DNA of 40,016 nt from Rubrivivax sp. (GTDB lineage Bacteria > Pseudomonadota > Gammaproteobacteria > Burkholderiales > Burkholderiaceae_C). The notes beneath the pieces were generated by a model. It ran no database searches, had not been told where the DNA came from, and saw only the letters and a program-made list of their open reading frames with translations. A program made the translations under genes and the position numbers. This document shows, piece after piece, positions 24,167 to 32,983 of the stretch; the first letter of the stretch is position 1; every line of letters starts with the position of its first letter. The stretch is taken from NCBI GenBank assembly GCA_016789955.1, contig JAEUPB010000081.1, positions 1 to 40,016 on the forward strand, in the 5' to 3' direction.

Positions 24167-26710
24167 CTACAGCGTGAGCTGCAGGGACACGCCGACGAGG
24201 GTCGCGCGGTAGCCGCCGGGCCCGGCGTCGAGGTAGACGCGGTTGCCCACCACCGTGCCCGCGTCGAGGCCGGTGGCGTGCCAGTCGGTGATGCGAACCG
24301 TCTCGCGGCGCAGGAACAGGCGCAGTGCCACGTCGGGCGTCACCGGCATGCGCAGCGCCATGTCGAACACCCGCCACTCGTAGGCGATGTCCGCGAAGCC
24401 GGTGCCCGACTGCGCAGCCAGCGACGGGCTCTGCAGCGCGTCGGCCGAGGCGTAGTCGTAGGCCAGCGGCGAGCGTGACTTCACGCGCGCGGCCTGTAGT
24501 TCCAGCCGCGGCCGGCCGAAGTCGTGCCGCAGCCCGAGCCCCATCGACGTCGTGCGCTCGCCCGACTGCGCACCCCAGGCCAGCGCGGCCGGGTAGATGC
24601 TGCGTGGCACGCCGAAGGCGTTGGAGCAGCTCGGCGGCAACGACAGGCAGCCCGCGGCGGCCGCGCTGCCGAGGTCGGCGGCATCGGCCTGCTGCATGCG
24701 CGCCGTCTGCCGCGACAGGTGCGCGTGGACCGCCGTGGTCGTGGCTGGCAGCCAGCCCGCGTCGAGGTTCACCGAGCGCTGCGACTGCGTGCCGACGCGG
24801 CCGAACTCGGCAGGGTAGTCGGCGAGGCGCGCCTGCAGCGAGAGGCCGAGGTCGAGGTCGGGCCGCGGCAGCCAGCCCACGCGTGCACGCAGTGTCTGCT
24901 GGCGACGGTCGGCGAGGTCGAACTTGCGCAGCTCCTCGAGGTTGTGCAGCTGTTCGAGCAGCGTCGACGTGGTCACCCGGTAGCCCGGCAGCGTCTCGGT
25001 GTAGAAGTCGCGGTAGGGGTTGCTGACGTAGTCGCTGCCGCGCCGGTCGGCGTGCTCGTACGAGCCCTGCAGCGTCAGCGACTCGAAGCCGCGGTCGCTG
25101 TAGCTCAGGCGCAGCCGGTCCTCGCGCGTCCGCTCGCGCTCGCGCCAGGCGCGGTGCACGTCCTCGCGCTCTACCTCGGCCGCGACCATCGCGCGCCGCA
25201 TGCGCCACTCACCCGACACCCGCGCCAGATCCTGCGAGCCCTCGAACGGGATGCTGCGGTAGTGGATGTCGTTGGTGCCGGTGTAGATGCGGCTCGGGTT
25301 GGTGTCCTGGATGATGTAGCCGTACAGCCCGGCGAGCGGGTTGTAGGCGGTGTACGCGGTGTGGTTGCGCGTCTCGCGGCGGCGCAGCGTGGCGCGCACG
25401 GTGAGCCGGTCGAGCGGGCTCAGCGCAAGGCCGAGGTCGACCAGGCGCGTGTCGATACGGGCATCGGCGCGCTCGCGGCTGAGCGCCGCGGTGGTGTTCC
25501 ACAGGTCGTAGTTGCCGTTGAAGGCATTGCCGAAGGGCGCGCCGGTGCCGCTGGTGAGCGTCGGCGGGATCAGGCGGTCGTTCTGCCGCTGGCTCGACAC
25601 GTCGACCACGGCCGTGAAGCGCGCGCGCCACGGCGACGCCACCACCTGAGCGAACTCGACCTTGGCCTGATAGGCCTCGTTGTCGGGCACGAGGTCCATG
25701 CGGCCGCCGGCGAGGTTCAGCGCGCCCGAGGGGTGGCGGAACGGGTTCTGCCAGGTCAGCGTGTCGATGGCGTTGCGGAAGAGCGAGGCGGCCAGCGCCA
25801 CGTTGAGCTGCGTGGTGCCGTCGGCGTACTGCACGCCGGCGCGCAGCTCGTGCGTGTGGTGGTCGATCGGCTCCACGGTCTCGCCGTTGCCTTCGTTGGC
25901 GCCGAAGGCGCGCGCACCGCGTCGGCGCTCGAGCGAGTAGCTGCCGTTCAGCGTCCAGCCGTCGGCCAGCGTGAGATCGAGGCGCGCCGAGCCGGTGCGG
26001 CGCACCACGGCCAGTTCGGTCGGCGGCATCGAGCGGATCAGCGCCTGCACCGCGGCGGCGTTGGCCGCGTTGTTGGCACTGGCGCCGCCCGCCGCCACGC
26101 CGGGGGCCGTCGGCAGCGTCAGCATGCCGGTGCCCACGCCCAGCCACATCGCCTGCGCGCCGGCGGCGCTGACGTGCGGCGTCTCGTCGTACCGCAGCGA
26201 CACGCGCCAGTCGTTGTAGCGGCCGAACTGCACGCCCACGTAGGCATCGCGCCGGCCGAGGCCGCCGCCGCTCACCTCGACGTAGCGCGCATCGCCGGGC
26301 GACTGCGCCTGCAGCTCGAAGCGCTCGATCACCGGGCCGTTGTCGACATCGCGGTAGGTGCGCAGCAGCGTCTCGCGGCGCCCACCGTCGCTGCCGCCGA
26401 GCACGCCGATCTGCAGGAATCCGCCGACTTCCCAGCCCGCCACGCGGTTGCCGGGCTCCGGCAGCGCGTACGGCACGTCGTAGAGGCGGCCCCACGGCGA
26501 GCGCGAGGCGGGCTGCCGGTAGGGGCTGAGGCCGACGGGGTCGCGGTCGCCGGTGCCGGTGGCGGGCGGCGCCGGGTTCAGCCCGTTGCCGCCGGTGACG
26601 GGCCACACCAGCGAGGAGTCGGCACGCGCCGCGCCCGCCGCCAGGCACAAGCCCGCGGCCACCGCTGCGAGCGCAGGCGGCCGGGGGCGAGGGCGGATCG
26701 GGCGAGTCAC
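24167..26710 (-). CDS. MtrB/PioB-family decaheme-associated outer-membrane porin
   Basis: Large beta-barrel (847 residues from the GTG at 26710) that sheathes a multiheme cytochrome so electrons can cross the outer membrane. The signal peptide is the run ALAAVAAGLCLAAGAARA after an Arg/Pro-rich start. The body has many amphipathic strands with Tyr/Arg/Trp pairs (RYNDWRVSLRYDETPH, NGSYSLERRRGARAFGANEG). It ends YRATLVGVSLQLTL. The N-terminal CXXC of Shewanella MtrB is absent; the mature protein has only two cysteines, in GCLSLPPSC. The start lies four bases after the decaheme stop. A longer frame to 26767 would overlap the upstream gene by 53 bases and is less likely. Direction of electron flow is unknown. 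Confidence 0.9.
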   Translation of the reverse strand: MTRPIRPRPRPPALAAVAAGLCLAAGAARADSSLVWPVTGGNGLNPAPPATGTGDRDPVGLSPYRQPASRSPWGRLYDVPYALPEPGNRVAGWEVGGFLQIGVLGGSDGGRRETLLRTYRDVDNGPVIERFELQAQSPGDARYVEVSGGGLGRRDAYVGVQFGRYNDWRVSLRYDETPHVSAAGAQAMWLGVGTGMLTLPTAPGVAAGGASANNAANAAAVQALIRSMPPTELAVVRRTGSARLDLTLADGWTLNGSYSLERRRGARAFGANEGNGETVEPIDHHTHELRAGVQYADGTTQLNVALAASLFRNAIDTLTWQNPFRHPSGALNLAGGRMDLVPDNEAYQAKVEFAQVVASPWRARFTAVVDVSSQRQNDRLIPPTLTSGTGAPFGNAFNGNYDLWNTTAALSRERADARIDTRLVDLGLALSPLDRLTVRATLRRRETRNHTAYTAYNPLAGLYGYIIQDTNPSRIYTGTNDIHYRSIPFEGSQDLARVSGEWRMRRAMVAAEVEREDVHRAWRERERTREDRLRLSYSDRGFESLTLQGSYEHADRRGSDYVSNPYRDFYTETLPGYRVTTSTLLEQLHNLEELRKFDLADRRQQTLRARVGWLPRPDLDLGLSLQARLADYPAEFGRVGTQSQRSVNLDAGWLPATTTAVHAHLSRQTARMQQADAADLGSAAAAGCLSLPPSCSNAFGVPRSIYPAALAWGAQSGERTTSMGLGLRHDFGRPRLELQAARVKSRSPLAYDYASADALQSPSLAAQSGTGFADIAYEWRVFDMALRMPVTPDVALRLFLRRETVRITDWHATGLDAGTVVGNRVYLDAGPGGYRATLVGVSLQLTL

Positions 26711-26714
26711 GCCA

Positions 26715-27653
26715 TCACCGCAGGAAGCGCACGCCGGCGGGGTGATTGCTGCCGTGGATCTGCGCATGGCAGGTTTGGCAACTGCGCCCGATCAGCCAGG
26801 TGCTCGGGTCGCCGCCGTTGGCCTGGTTGACCGTCGTCACCAGCTTGTTCTGGTGCGTGCGGTTGGTGTGGCACTGCTGGCACAGGAAGGGCCGCGGCGC
26901 CACCAGCAACATCTCGTGGTTCGAGCCGTGCGACTCGTGGCAGTTCATGCAGTTCTCGCGCACCGGCGCGTGTTCCCACAGGTACGGCCCGCGCTTCTCG
27001 GCATGGCACGACGCGCACAGCTCGTTGACCGAGTTGGTCTTCAGCAAGGGCCGCGTGGCCGATCCGTGCGGGTTGTGGCAGCTGCCGCACGACATCTTGC
27101 CCTCCGGCAGCGGCATGTGCGACCGCTTGCGGAACTCGGCGCGCTGCTGGGCGTGGCAGGTGTAGCAGGTCTCGGACACGCCGGCAGTGCGCAGCAGGCC
27201 GGACTCGGAGTAGCGCGCCATCGGGTTGTGGCAATCGCTGCAGGCCACCTCGGCCGACGCGTGCGCCGAACCAGGCCAGAAGATGCGTTGGCGACCCTGG
27301 TGGCACTCGAGGCACTGCGCGTTCTGCCTGGCCACCGGCGTGCCCCAGCGGCGCGTGTAGCCGATCAGCAGCTCTCGGTTGGCGGTGTCGGCCACGTGGG
27401 CCGAGCCCGGCCCGTGGCAGGCCTCGCACAGCTGGCGTTCGCGCTCGTTGCGCGGGTTCTGGCGGAACGTGCGCGCGTGCAGCGTGTGGCCGAAGTGCCG
27501 CGCCTCGAACACGTGGCAGCGGATGCACACGGCCTCGCCCACGTAGCTCGCCTCGGCGGCCTGCACGGTGGATGGCAGCACCACGCCCAGCCAGGCGGAC
27601 CATGCCAGCGCGGCCGCGGCCAGGCCGCGCCGGCAGAGCTGCCGCAAGCTCAC
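26715..27653 (-). CDS. DmsE/MtrA-family decaheme c-type cytochrome
   Basis: A 312-residue secreted cytochrome with a signal peptide (cleaved near STVQA-AEASY) and exactly ten CXXCH sites: CIRCH, CEACH, CLECH, CSDCH, CYTCH, CGSCH, CASCH, CMNCH, CQQCH, CQTCH. The count and spacing match MtrA, MtoA and DmsE, which form a heme wire inside the MtrB-type porin. It starts at GTG 27653, four bases after the CHRD gene stop, and ends four bases before the porin start. No outer-surface decaheme (MtrC) or HiPIP (PioC) gene is in the window, so the set resembles the MtoAB/PioAB layout. Confidence 0.95.
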   Translation of the reverse strand: MSLRQLCRRGLAAAALAWSAWLGVVLPSTVQAAEASYVGEAVCIRCHVFEARHFGHTLHARTFRQNPRNERERQLCEACHGPGSAHVADTANRELLIGYTRRWGTPVARQNAQCLECHQGRQRIFWPGSAHASAEVACSDCHNPMARYSESGLLRTAGVSETCYTCHAQQRAEFRKRSHMPLPEGKMSCGSCHNPHGSATRPLLKTNSVNELCASCHAEKRGPYLWEHAPVRENCMNCHESHGSNHEMLLVAPRPFLCQQCHTNRTHQNKLVTTVNQANGGDPSTWLIGRSCQTCHAQIHGSNHPAGVRFLR

Positions 27654-27657
27654 GCGC

Positions 27658-28257
27658 TCAGCGCAGCGGCGTGGCGCCGGAGAGGCGGAAGGTGAAGGCC
27701 GCGTCGTTCTGGAACGCGAGCTCGGCGTTGTACGACGCCGTCGGGCCTGCGAGGCCCGGCGTCAGCACCACCGGCAGCGTGAGCTTGCCGTTGGCGAACG
27801 TGGGCAGCACCAGGGTGCTGGAGTTCTCGATCAGTTGCGCGCGCATCTCGCCGCCGCCGGCCAGCGTGCTGTGGATGTTGAAGTACCACCGGCCGGCGAG
27901 CAGGTCGGCCTCCTGTGCGGCCGTGAGCGTGACGATGCCGGTGAGCTTGCCGGCGTTGCCGGTGGGCTGCGTCGGCAGCCCGATCTGCACGCCGGCGTTG
28001 GCGCCCAGCAGCGCCGGGCCGTGGAAGTGCGCGGCGGTGGCGGTGGCACCCGGGTTCAGCTGGTAGACGATGCTGTAGATCATCACCTTGGTGCCGGAGT
28101 CGTACAGCGCGGTGACGCTGCCGGTGCCGACGCTGGCCGGCGCGACCGGCTCCTGCGTGGGCGTCAGCGGCAGGGCGACGTAGGCGTAGATCTCGGCCGA
28201 GGCGGCGACGGGCAGCGCCAGAGCGGCGACGGCGAACAGACGGGTGATCGGGGACAT
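27658..28257 (-). CDS. Secreted CHRD-domain protein
   Basis: A 199-residue protein with a signal peptide (MSPITRLFAVAALALPVAASA). One CHRD domain (about residues 20-145) is marked by TATAAHFHGPALLGANAGVQIGLP and GRWYFNIHSTLAGGGEMRAQLIE. A C-terminal extension of about 50 residues is beta-rich. AGGAG lies seven bases before the ATG. CHRD domains occur in chordin and in many bacterial exported proteins, and their bacterial function is unknown. Its stop is four bases from the decaheme start, so it is almost certainly co-expressed with the conduit. The two conserved His segments could bind metal, which is speculation. Confidence 0.88.
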   Translation of the reverse strand: MSPITRLFAVAALALPVAASAEIYAYVALPLTPTQEPVAPASVGTGSVTALYDSGTKVMIYSIVYQLNPGATATAAHFHGPALLGANAGVQIGLPTQPTGNAGKLTGIVTLTAAQEADLLAGRWYFNIHSTLAGGGEMRAQLIENSSTLVLPTFANGKLTLPVVLTPGLAGPTASYNAELAFQNDAAFTFRLSGATPLR

Positions 28258-28387
28258 GCGGAATCTCCTGGCGGCGAGGGGTTGGCATCGAGGAACCCGG
28301 CAACACGGGCTGTCGGGCTCCACGGCCCCGGGCGTCCCACGAAGCCGTGAGTGCCGGCTTGTGCTCGGGGTGGTTGCCCGCCACGTC

Positions 28388-28423
28388 GCCGGGTCGGGTT
28401 TGTCTGATCCGTAGCGACCCGGC
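28388..28423. terminator. Inverted repeat between the DUF3570-type and CHRD genes
   Basis: GCCGGGTCG and CGACCCGGC form perfect 9-base arms around an 18-base loop, just after the stop of the gene ending at 28433 and within the 175-base gap to the CHRD gene. No U-tract. It could attenuate transcription or separate two transcripts. I see no strong promoter in the rest of the gap. Confidence 0.35.
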
Positions 28424-28432
28424 TCCGGCGCT

Positions 28433-30946
28433 TCACAACGCCCGGCCGATCGCGAGCACCCACCGCGTGCGGGGCTCGGGCTGCACGCCGCGCACCCAGC
28501 TGCGCAGCGGCTGCACGGCCTCGACCGACAGCGTGCCCGCACTGCCCGTCATCGACACGCCCACGCCCAGCTCGACATGGCGGCCGCCGTGGTTGGCCGG
28601 GTCGTCCGGCGACGACAGCACCGCCGGCGCGGCGGTGCGCTCGCCCACCACGCCCGGCTCCACGCGCCACGCGCCACGCACGGTGGCTGCGAGGCCGCTG
28701 CCCGCCGCCCAGCCCAGCCAACCGGTCACCTGTCCGCCCGGGCCCCAGGCGTAGCCGTCGCGGTTGCGGGCCTGCAGGCGCAGCGCGGCAGTGGCCTGGG
28801 CGCCCCAGCTCAGCGTCCCCGCGACGCGCTGCAACGTGACGCTGGGCAGCAGGTCCCAGGTGCCGGTGCCGGTCTGCATCGCGTAGTCCATCGCGGTCCC
28901 GTCCTGCTGGTGCACGCGCCGGTGCGCGAGCGTCGTGTGCCCGGTCGGGATGCCGAGGCCCAGGCCCCAGCGCCACAGCGCGGCCCCACCCGGTGCGGGC
29001 CGCCAGAACAGGTGGACCTGCGTGTCGCCGAGCGCGCCGCTCTCATGGCTGCCCAGGTGCACCGGCGCGTGGCCGGCATCGGTGCCGGGCACCAGCGCGC
29101 TGTCCATCGCGGTGACGCGGTACTGCAGCGCCACGAGCAGCGCCCGCCGGGCGTCGAGGCGGACCAGCACGTCGACCGTCTGCAGTTGCTGCGCCGTGCC
29201 GGTGGGCATCGCGCCGCACGGGTCGCCGCAGGCACGGGCCGCGGCGTCGGCCGGGTTCAGCGTCCGGCTGCCGGCCTGCAGCGCACCGCCGCTGCGCGAC
29301 CGCTGCTGCCGGTAGCCGAGGCGCCACTCGCCGGGGGCCGGCCACGCGAGGGCCGGCAGCAGGTCCGCGGGAACGCCCGCCTCGTCTGCCCGTGTCGACC
29401 TGGTGATCCCACTGGACGGCATCGCCGGCACCTGGCCCGCACGCGGCTCGAGATCGATCTTCAGGCTCGCCTGGATCACCCGGTAGCGCACGTCGGCGTA
29501 GCGGCCGTCGCCGTTGCCGCCCCAAGCGTAGCGACCCGACTGCAGCGAGGTGTCGATCGACACGTCGAGCTGCGCCCCGCGGCCCAGCCGAGCGGTCCAG
29601 CCCAAGCCCGCGGTGAGCACGCCGTAGGCGCCCAGCCGGTTGTCGCTGGCGTAGTGGGTCGGCAGCAAAGCCGGGTCGTAGCCGGTCAGCACGAACTGCC
29701 CGTCGGGCCCGATCGAGATCTGCCGGTAGGCCTGCCGCGACACGAGGTAGGGCACGTAGAAGCGCGCCGCCTGCTGCGAGTAGCCGCGCAGCCGTGCGCT
29801 GAACAGCGCGTCGCCGGCGAGCGGCAACCACCACTCCAGCTCCGCCCGCCGCGCGCGCACGCCCCAGTCGTCGCCCGAGGCGCCGAGGCCGATGTGCCAG
29901 GCCGCATCCGAGGCACCCTGCTGCAGCACCAGCTTGCCGTCGGCGCCCCATTGCCGGCGCCGCGCGGGGCGCTGCTCGAGCAGCGCGCGCAGGTCGCCGT
30001 CGCGCACGCCGTCGCCGCCGCCCGGCGCCGCGAAGATCACGCTGGTCGCCTTGTACGGGTTGCCGAGGTAGCCGCGGCTGCCCGAGCCCGAGAGCGATGC
30101 CGACAGCAGCGCGCCCGGCCCCAGCACCTGCGTGGCTGATGCCGTGGCACCCCAGTCGTCGCGGCGGCCGGTGAGCACCTGCTGGCCGTCGCGGGCCTCG
30201 ATCTGCGACGCGTAGGCGGTGCGCGTGAGGTAGGGCACCGCATCGTGGTCCAGCGCGGCGGCGATCGTGCTGCGCGTGGCGCTCAGGCCGAGCATGACGG
30301 TGGTGCCGCCGCGGTCGATGCGGCCGGCGAGGTTGACGAAGCGCGAGTGGAAGTCGCGCTCCAGCGACACGCCGCCGCCCAGCGCGATCGAGCCGCCGTC
30401 CAAGCGCCGCGTGAGCTTGAGGTCGAGCTGCTGTCGCGTCTCGGGCGACGCGCTGGACATCGTGTGCACGAGGTCGGGCATGTCGCGCAGGCGGCCGCTC
30501 GCCGGATCGCGTAGCACCGGGCGGTCGGCGGCGTCGAGCAGCAGGTGGCCGTTGAGCATCGGCGACGCCCCGGAGAAGACCAGCCCGTCGGGGCCTGGCC
30601 GCGGCACCGCGCGGTTGCCCCCGGCGATCACCGGCGCGGTGGACACCGGCGTCGCGCCCGACCAGGTGTCCTGCGCGTAGCCGAGGTCGAGCCGGTCGCG
30701 GCCCTGCGCGCCGAGCGTCACGCGCAGCGTGCGGGTGTCGACGGCCAGCGGCTGCCCGTGCCCCCCGGCGATGCCGGTCGGCCGCGGCGACTCGCGGTAG
30801 CGCGACGCCTGCAGCGATGCCGCGTCCTCCGCCTCCTGGGCCCGCGCGGCGGTGCCGGTGACGCCGGGCAGCAGCAGCGCCGCGGCGACGATCGCGTCGA
30901 GTGCGGCGGCCCCGGCGGCGCCCGGACCCTCAGTACGAACAGCCAC
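28433..30946 (-). CDS. DUF3570-type outer-membrane protein, probably fused to a second beta-barrel
   Basis: An 837-residue exported protein whose signal sequence ends near TGTAARA. The N-terminal half (about 35-470) resembles DUF3570: ASRYRESPRP, then DTRTLRVTLGAQGRDRLDLGYAQDTWSGATPV, SSASPETRQQLDLKLTRR and RFYVPYLVSRQAYRQ, a strand-rich barrel. The second half (about 540-837) looks like a separate transporter/porin-like barrel (LGDTQVHLFWRP, GLGLGIPTGHT, WDLLPSVTLQRVAGTLSWGAQ). The size is about twice that of a typical DUF3570 protein. The start is unsure: the frame opens at 31003, but GTG at 30946 leaves only a 17-base overlap with the DUF4266 gene. Function unknown. A porin or cofactor-related outer-membrane role is inferred from the neighbours. 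Confidence 0.8.
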   Translation of the reverse strand: MAVRTEGPGAAGAAALDAIVAAALLLPGVTGTAARAQEAEDAASLQASRYRESPRPTGIAGGHGQPLAVDTRTLRVTLGAQGRDRLDLGYAQDTWSGATPVSTAPVIAGGNRAVPRPGPDGLVFSGASPMLNGHLLLDAADRPVLRDPASGRLRDMPDLVHTMSSASPETRQQLDLKLTRRLDGGSIALGGGVSLERDFHSRFVNLAGRIDRGGTTVMLGLSATRSTIAAALDHDAVPYLTRTAYASQIEARDGQQVLTGRRDDWGATASATQVLGPGALLSASLSGSGSRGYLGNPYKATSVIFAAPGGGDGVRDGDLRALLEQRPARRRQWGADGKLVLQQGASDAAWHIGLGASGDDWGVRARRAELEWWLPLAGDALFSARLRGYSQQAARFYVPYLVSRQAYRQISIGPDGQFVLTGYDPALLPTHYASDNRLGAYGVLTAGLGWTARLGRGAQLDVSIDTSLQSGRYAWGGNGDGRYADVRYRVIQASLKIDLEPRAGQVPAMPSSGITRSTRADEAGVPADLLPALAWPAPGEWRLGYRQQRSRSGGALQAGSRTLNPADAAARACGDPCGAMPTGTAQQLQTVDVLVRLDARRALLVALQYRVTAMDSALVPGTDAGHAPVHLGSHESGALGDTQVHLFWRPAPGGAALWRWGLGLGIPTGHTTLAHRRVHQQDGTAMDYAMQTGTGTWDLLPSVTLQRVAGTLSWGAQATAALRLQARNRDGYAWGPGGQVTGWLGWAAGSGLAATVRGAWRVEPGVVGERTAAPAVLSSPDDPANHGGRHVELGVGVSMTGSAGTLSVEAVQPLRSWVRGVQPEPRTRWVLAIGRAL

Positions 30947-31172
30947 ACCCGCCGCCCTCGGCGCGCGACGCCGACACCGCCGCCTCGCGGCTGGCCTGCA
31001 CATGCGAGCGCAGCGCGCTGCGCAAGGGCGAGGGCTCGAGGGCCATCTGCGGGCGTGCGAGCACGTCGCGCTCCCAGGGCGCCACGGCCGTGCAGCCCAT
31101 CGTAGCCAGGCCGGCGACGACGGCCACGAAGCCGCGCAGCGATCGGATCGACAGGGTGCAGACGGTGCTCAC
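30930..31172 (-). CDS. DUF4266-type small lipoprotein
   Basis: About 80 residues from a GTG at 31172. A short hydrophobic segment ends in a lipobox-like LATMGC. The DUF4266 core is CTAVAPWERDVLARPQMAL, followed by a helical segment (LRSHVQASREAAV) and the characteristic Gly/Cys tail GGGCGCSY. DUF4266 genes are typically found immediately upstream of DUF3570 genes, as here, often with a thioredoxin-like gene and an ApbE flavin transferase. Those two are not adjacent in this window. The start is weakly supported (no clear ribosome binding site). Too small for confident automated calling, but the tail and context make it convincing. Confidence 0.78.
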   Translation of the reverse strand: MSTVCTLSIRSLRGFVAVVAGLATMGCTAVAPWERDVLARPQMALEPSPLRSALRSHVQASREAAVSASRAEGGGCGCSY

Positions 31173-31366
31173 GAAACGTGAGTGCCCGCCGGGCTCATGC
31201 CGGCTGCCACGCCGGGGATGTCCGCCGCTCCGGGCTCGTCGCACAACCCGCACATCCCCCGCGAGGGGGTGGTCCGCGACCCACGCACCCACCCCTGCGC
31301 TGGATGGCCGCGGAAGCAGCGCTGCGAAGAATCGGGCGCGGTTCCCACCTGTCCCGGAGCACCGCG

Positions 31367-32905
31367 ATGTCGCTGGCCGTCGTCCACAGCCGAGCCCTCG
31401 AAGGGCTGCACGCCCCCCGCGTGAGGGTCGAAGTGCACCTGGCGCGCGGGCTGCCGGCGTTCACCTTGGTGGGCCTGGCCGACACCGAGGTCAAGGAAGC
31501 CCGCGAGCGCGTGCGCGCGGCGCTGCTGACCAGCGGGTTGCCGTTCCCACACGACCGGCGCATCACGGTGAACCTCGCGCCGGCCGACCTGCCCAAGGAC
31601 TCGGGCCGTTACGACCTGCCGATCGCACTGGGCATCCTGGCCGCGGCCGGCGAGATCGACGCGGCGCGGCTGGAGACGCACGAGTTCGCCGGCGAACTGT
31701 CGCTGGCCGGCGAACTGAAGCCGGTGCGCGGAGCGCTCGCGCTGGCCCTGGCGCTGCGCAGCGAAGGCTCGGCACGCACGTTAGTGCTGCCGCGGCCGAG
31801 CGCGGAGGCGGCGGCACAGGTGGCGGGCATCGACGTGCGCGGGCCTGTGCACCTGGCCGAAGTGGTCGCGGCGCTGCGGCCGGCCGAGCCCGAGGCGCCG
31901 CTGCCCGATCTCGCGCGGGTGCCGCCCCCGCCGCCGCCGGCACCGGTGCCCGTTCGCCTCGACCTGGCCGACGTGCGCGGGCAGGCGGCCGCCAAGCGCG
32001 CGCTGGAGATCGCCGCGGCCGGGCAGCACAGCCTGCTGATGGTCGGCCCGCCGGGCAGCGGCAAGTCGATGCTGGCCGAGCGGCTGCCGACCCTGCTGCC
32101 GCCGATGACCGACGACGAGGCGCTGTCCAGCGCGGCGCTGCTCGGCCTGTCGTCGGCCACGCTCGACGGCGGCGCGTTCGGCCAGCGGCCGTTCCGCGCG
32201 CCGCACCACACGGCCAGCGCCGCGGCGCTGGTGGGCGGGGGTTCGCCGCCGCGCCCGGGCGAGATCTCGCTGGCGCATGGCGGCGTGCTGTTCCTCGACG
32301 AGCTGCCCGAGTTCCCGCGCATGGCGCTGGAGGCGCTGCGCGAGCCGCTGGAGACCGGCGCGATCACGCTCTCGCGCGCCGCACGGCAGGCCACCTACCC
32401 CGCCCGCTTCCTGCTGGTGGCCGCGATGAACCCCTGCCCCTGCGGCCAGCTGGGTGCCGCCACCGGCGCGGGCTGCCGCTGCACCCCCGACCAGGTGGAG
32501 CGCTACCGGGCGCGCCTCTCGGGCCCGCTGCTGGACCGGATCGACCTGCAGATCGAGCTGCCCGCGGTGCCCCCCTCCGAGCTGCTGGCCGACCGCCCCG
32601 CGGCTGCCGAACCCGGCACGGCGGTGGCCGCCCGCGTGGCGGCCGCGCGCCGGCGGCAGCAGCAGCGGCAGGGCCGGGCCAACGGGCTGCTCGATGCCGC
32701 CGGCATCGACGCCCAGGTCGCGCTCGACGACCACGCCCGCGCGTTCGCGCGCGCCGCGGCCGAGCGGCTGGGCTGGTCGGCACGGCGGCTGCACCGCACG
32801 CTGCGCGTGGCGCGCACCATCGCCGACCTCGCGGCGTCGGCAGCGGTGCACCCGTCGCACATGGCCGAGGCGCTGCAGCTGCAACGGCTGCTGGCGTCGA
32901 ACTGA
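31367..32905 (+). CDS. comM: ComM/YifB-family AAA+ ATPase
   Basis: Magnesium-chelatase-like helicase that promotes branch migration during natural transformation. 512 residues. The N-terminal Lon-protease-like fold has the family block GLPAFTLVGLADTEVKEARERVRAAL. The AAA+ domain has Walker A VGPPGSGKSML (about 225-236) and Walker B GGVLFLDELPEF. MNPCPCGQLG with GCRCTPDQVERYRARLSGPLLDRIDL includes the cysteine cluster. GGAG lies seven bases before the ATG. It diverges from the DUF4266 gene across 194 bases that contain a C5-GCGA-G5 hairpin (31256-31269). Confidence 0.95.
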   Translation: MSLAVVHSRALEGLHAPRVRVEVHLARGLPAFTLVGLADTEVKEARERVRAALLTSGLPFPHDRRITVNLAPADLPKDSGRYDLPIALGILAAAGEIDAARLETHEFAGELSLAGELKPVRGALALALALRSEGSARTLVLPRPSAEAAAQVAGIDVRGPVHLAEVVAALRPAEPEAPLPDLARVPPPPPPAPVPVRLDLADVRGQAAAKRALEIAAAGQHSLLMVGPPGSGKSMLAERLPTLLPPMTDDEALSSAALLGLSSATLDGGAFGQRPFRAPHHTASAAALVGGGSPPRPGEISLAHGGVLFLDELPEFPRMALEALREPLETGAITLSRAARQATYPARFLLVAAMNPCPCGQLGAATGAGCRCTPDQVERYRARLSGPLLDRIDLQIELPAVPPSELLADRPAAAEPGTAVAARVAAARRRQQQRQGRANGLLDAAGIDAQVALDDHARAFARAAAERLGWSARRLHRTLRVARTIADLAASAAVHPSHMAEALQLQRLLASN

Positions 32906-32983
32906 CGCAGAAATCCGGCACTCATGCGGCTGACCCCGATGCGCGTGGCGGGTACCGTCACAAGTTCGAGAGGGACGCACCGC

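Noticed and set aside
24524-26830. A 768-codon open frame opposite the MtrB-type porin
   Set aside because: Low-complexity Arg/Ala/Val translation without domains; the minus-strand porin and its neighbours explain the region.
31256-31269. C5-GCGA-G5 hairpin as a terminator or riboswitch between DUF4266 and comM
   Set aside because: It lies between divergent genes where a terminator is not expected, and no conserved RNA pattern is evident. Mentioned only in the comM entry.
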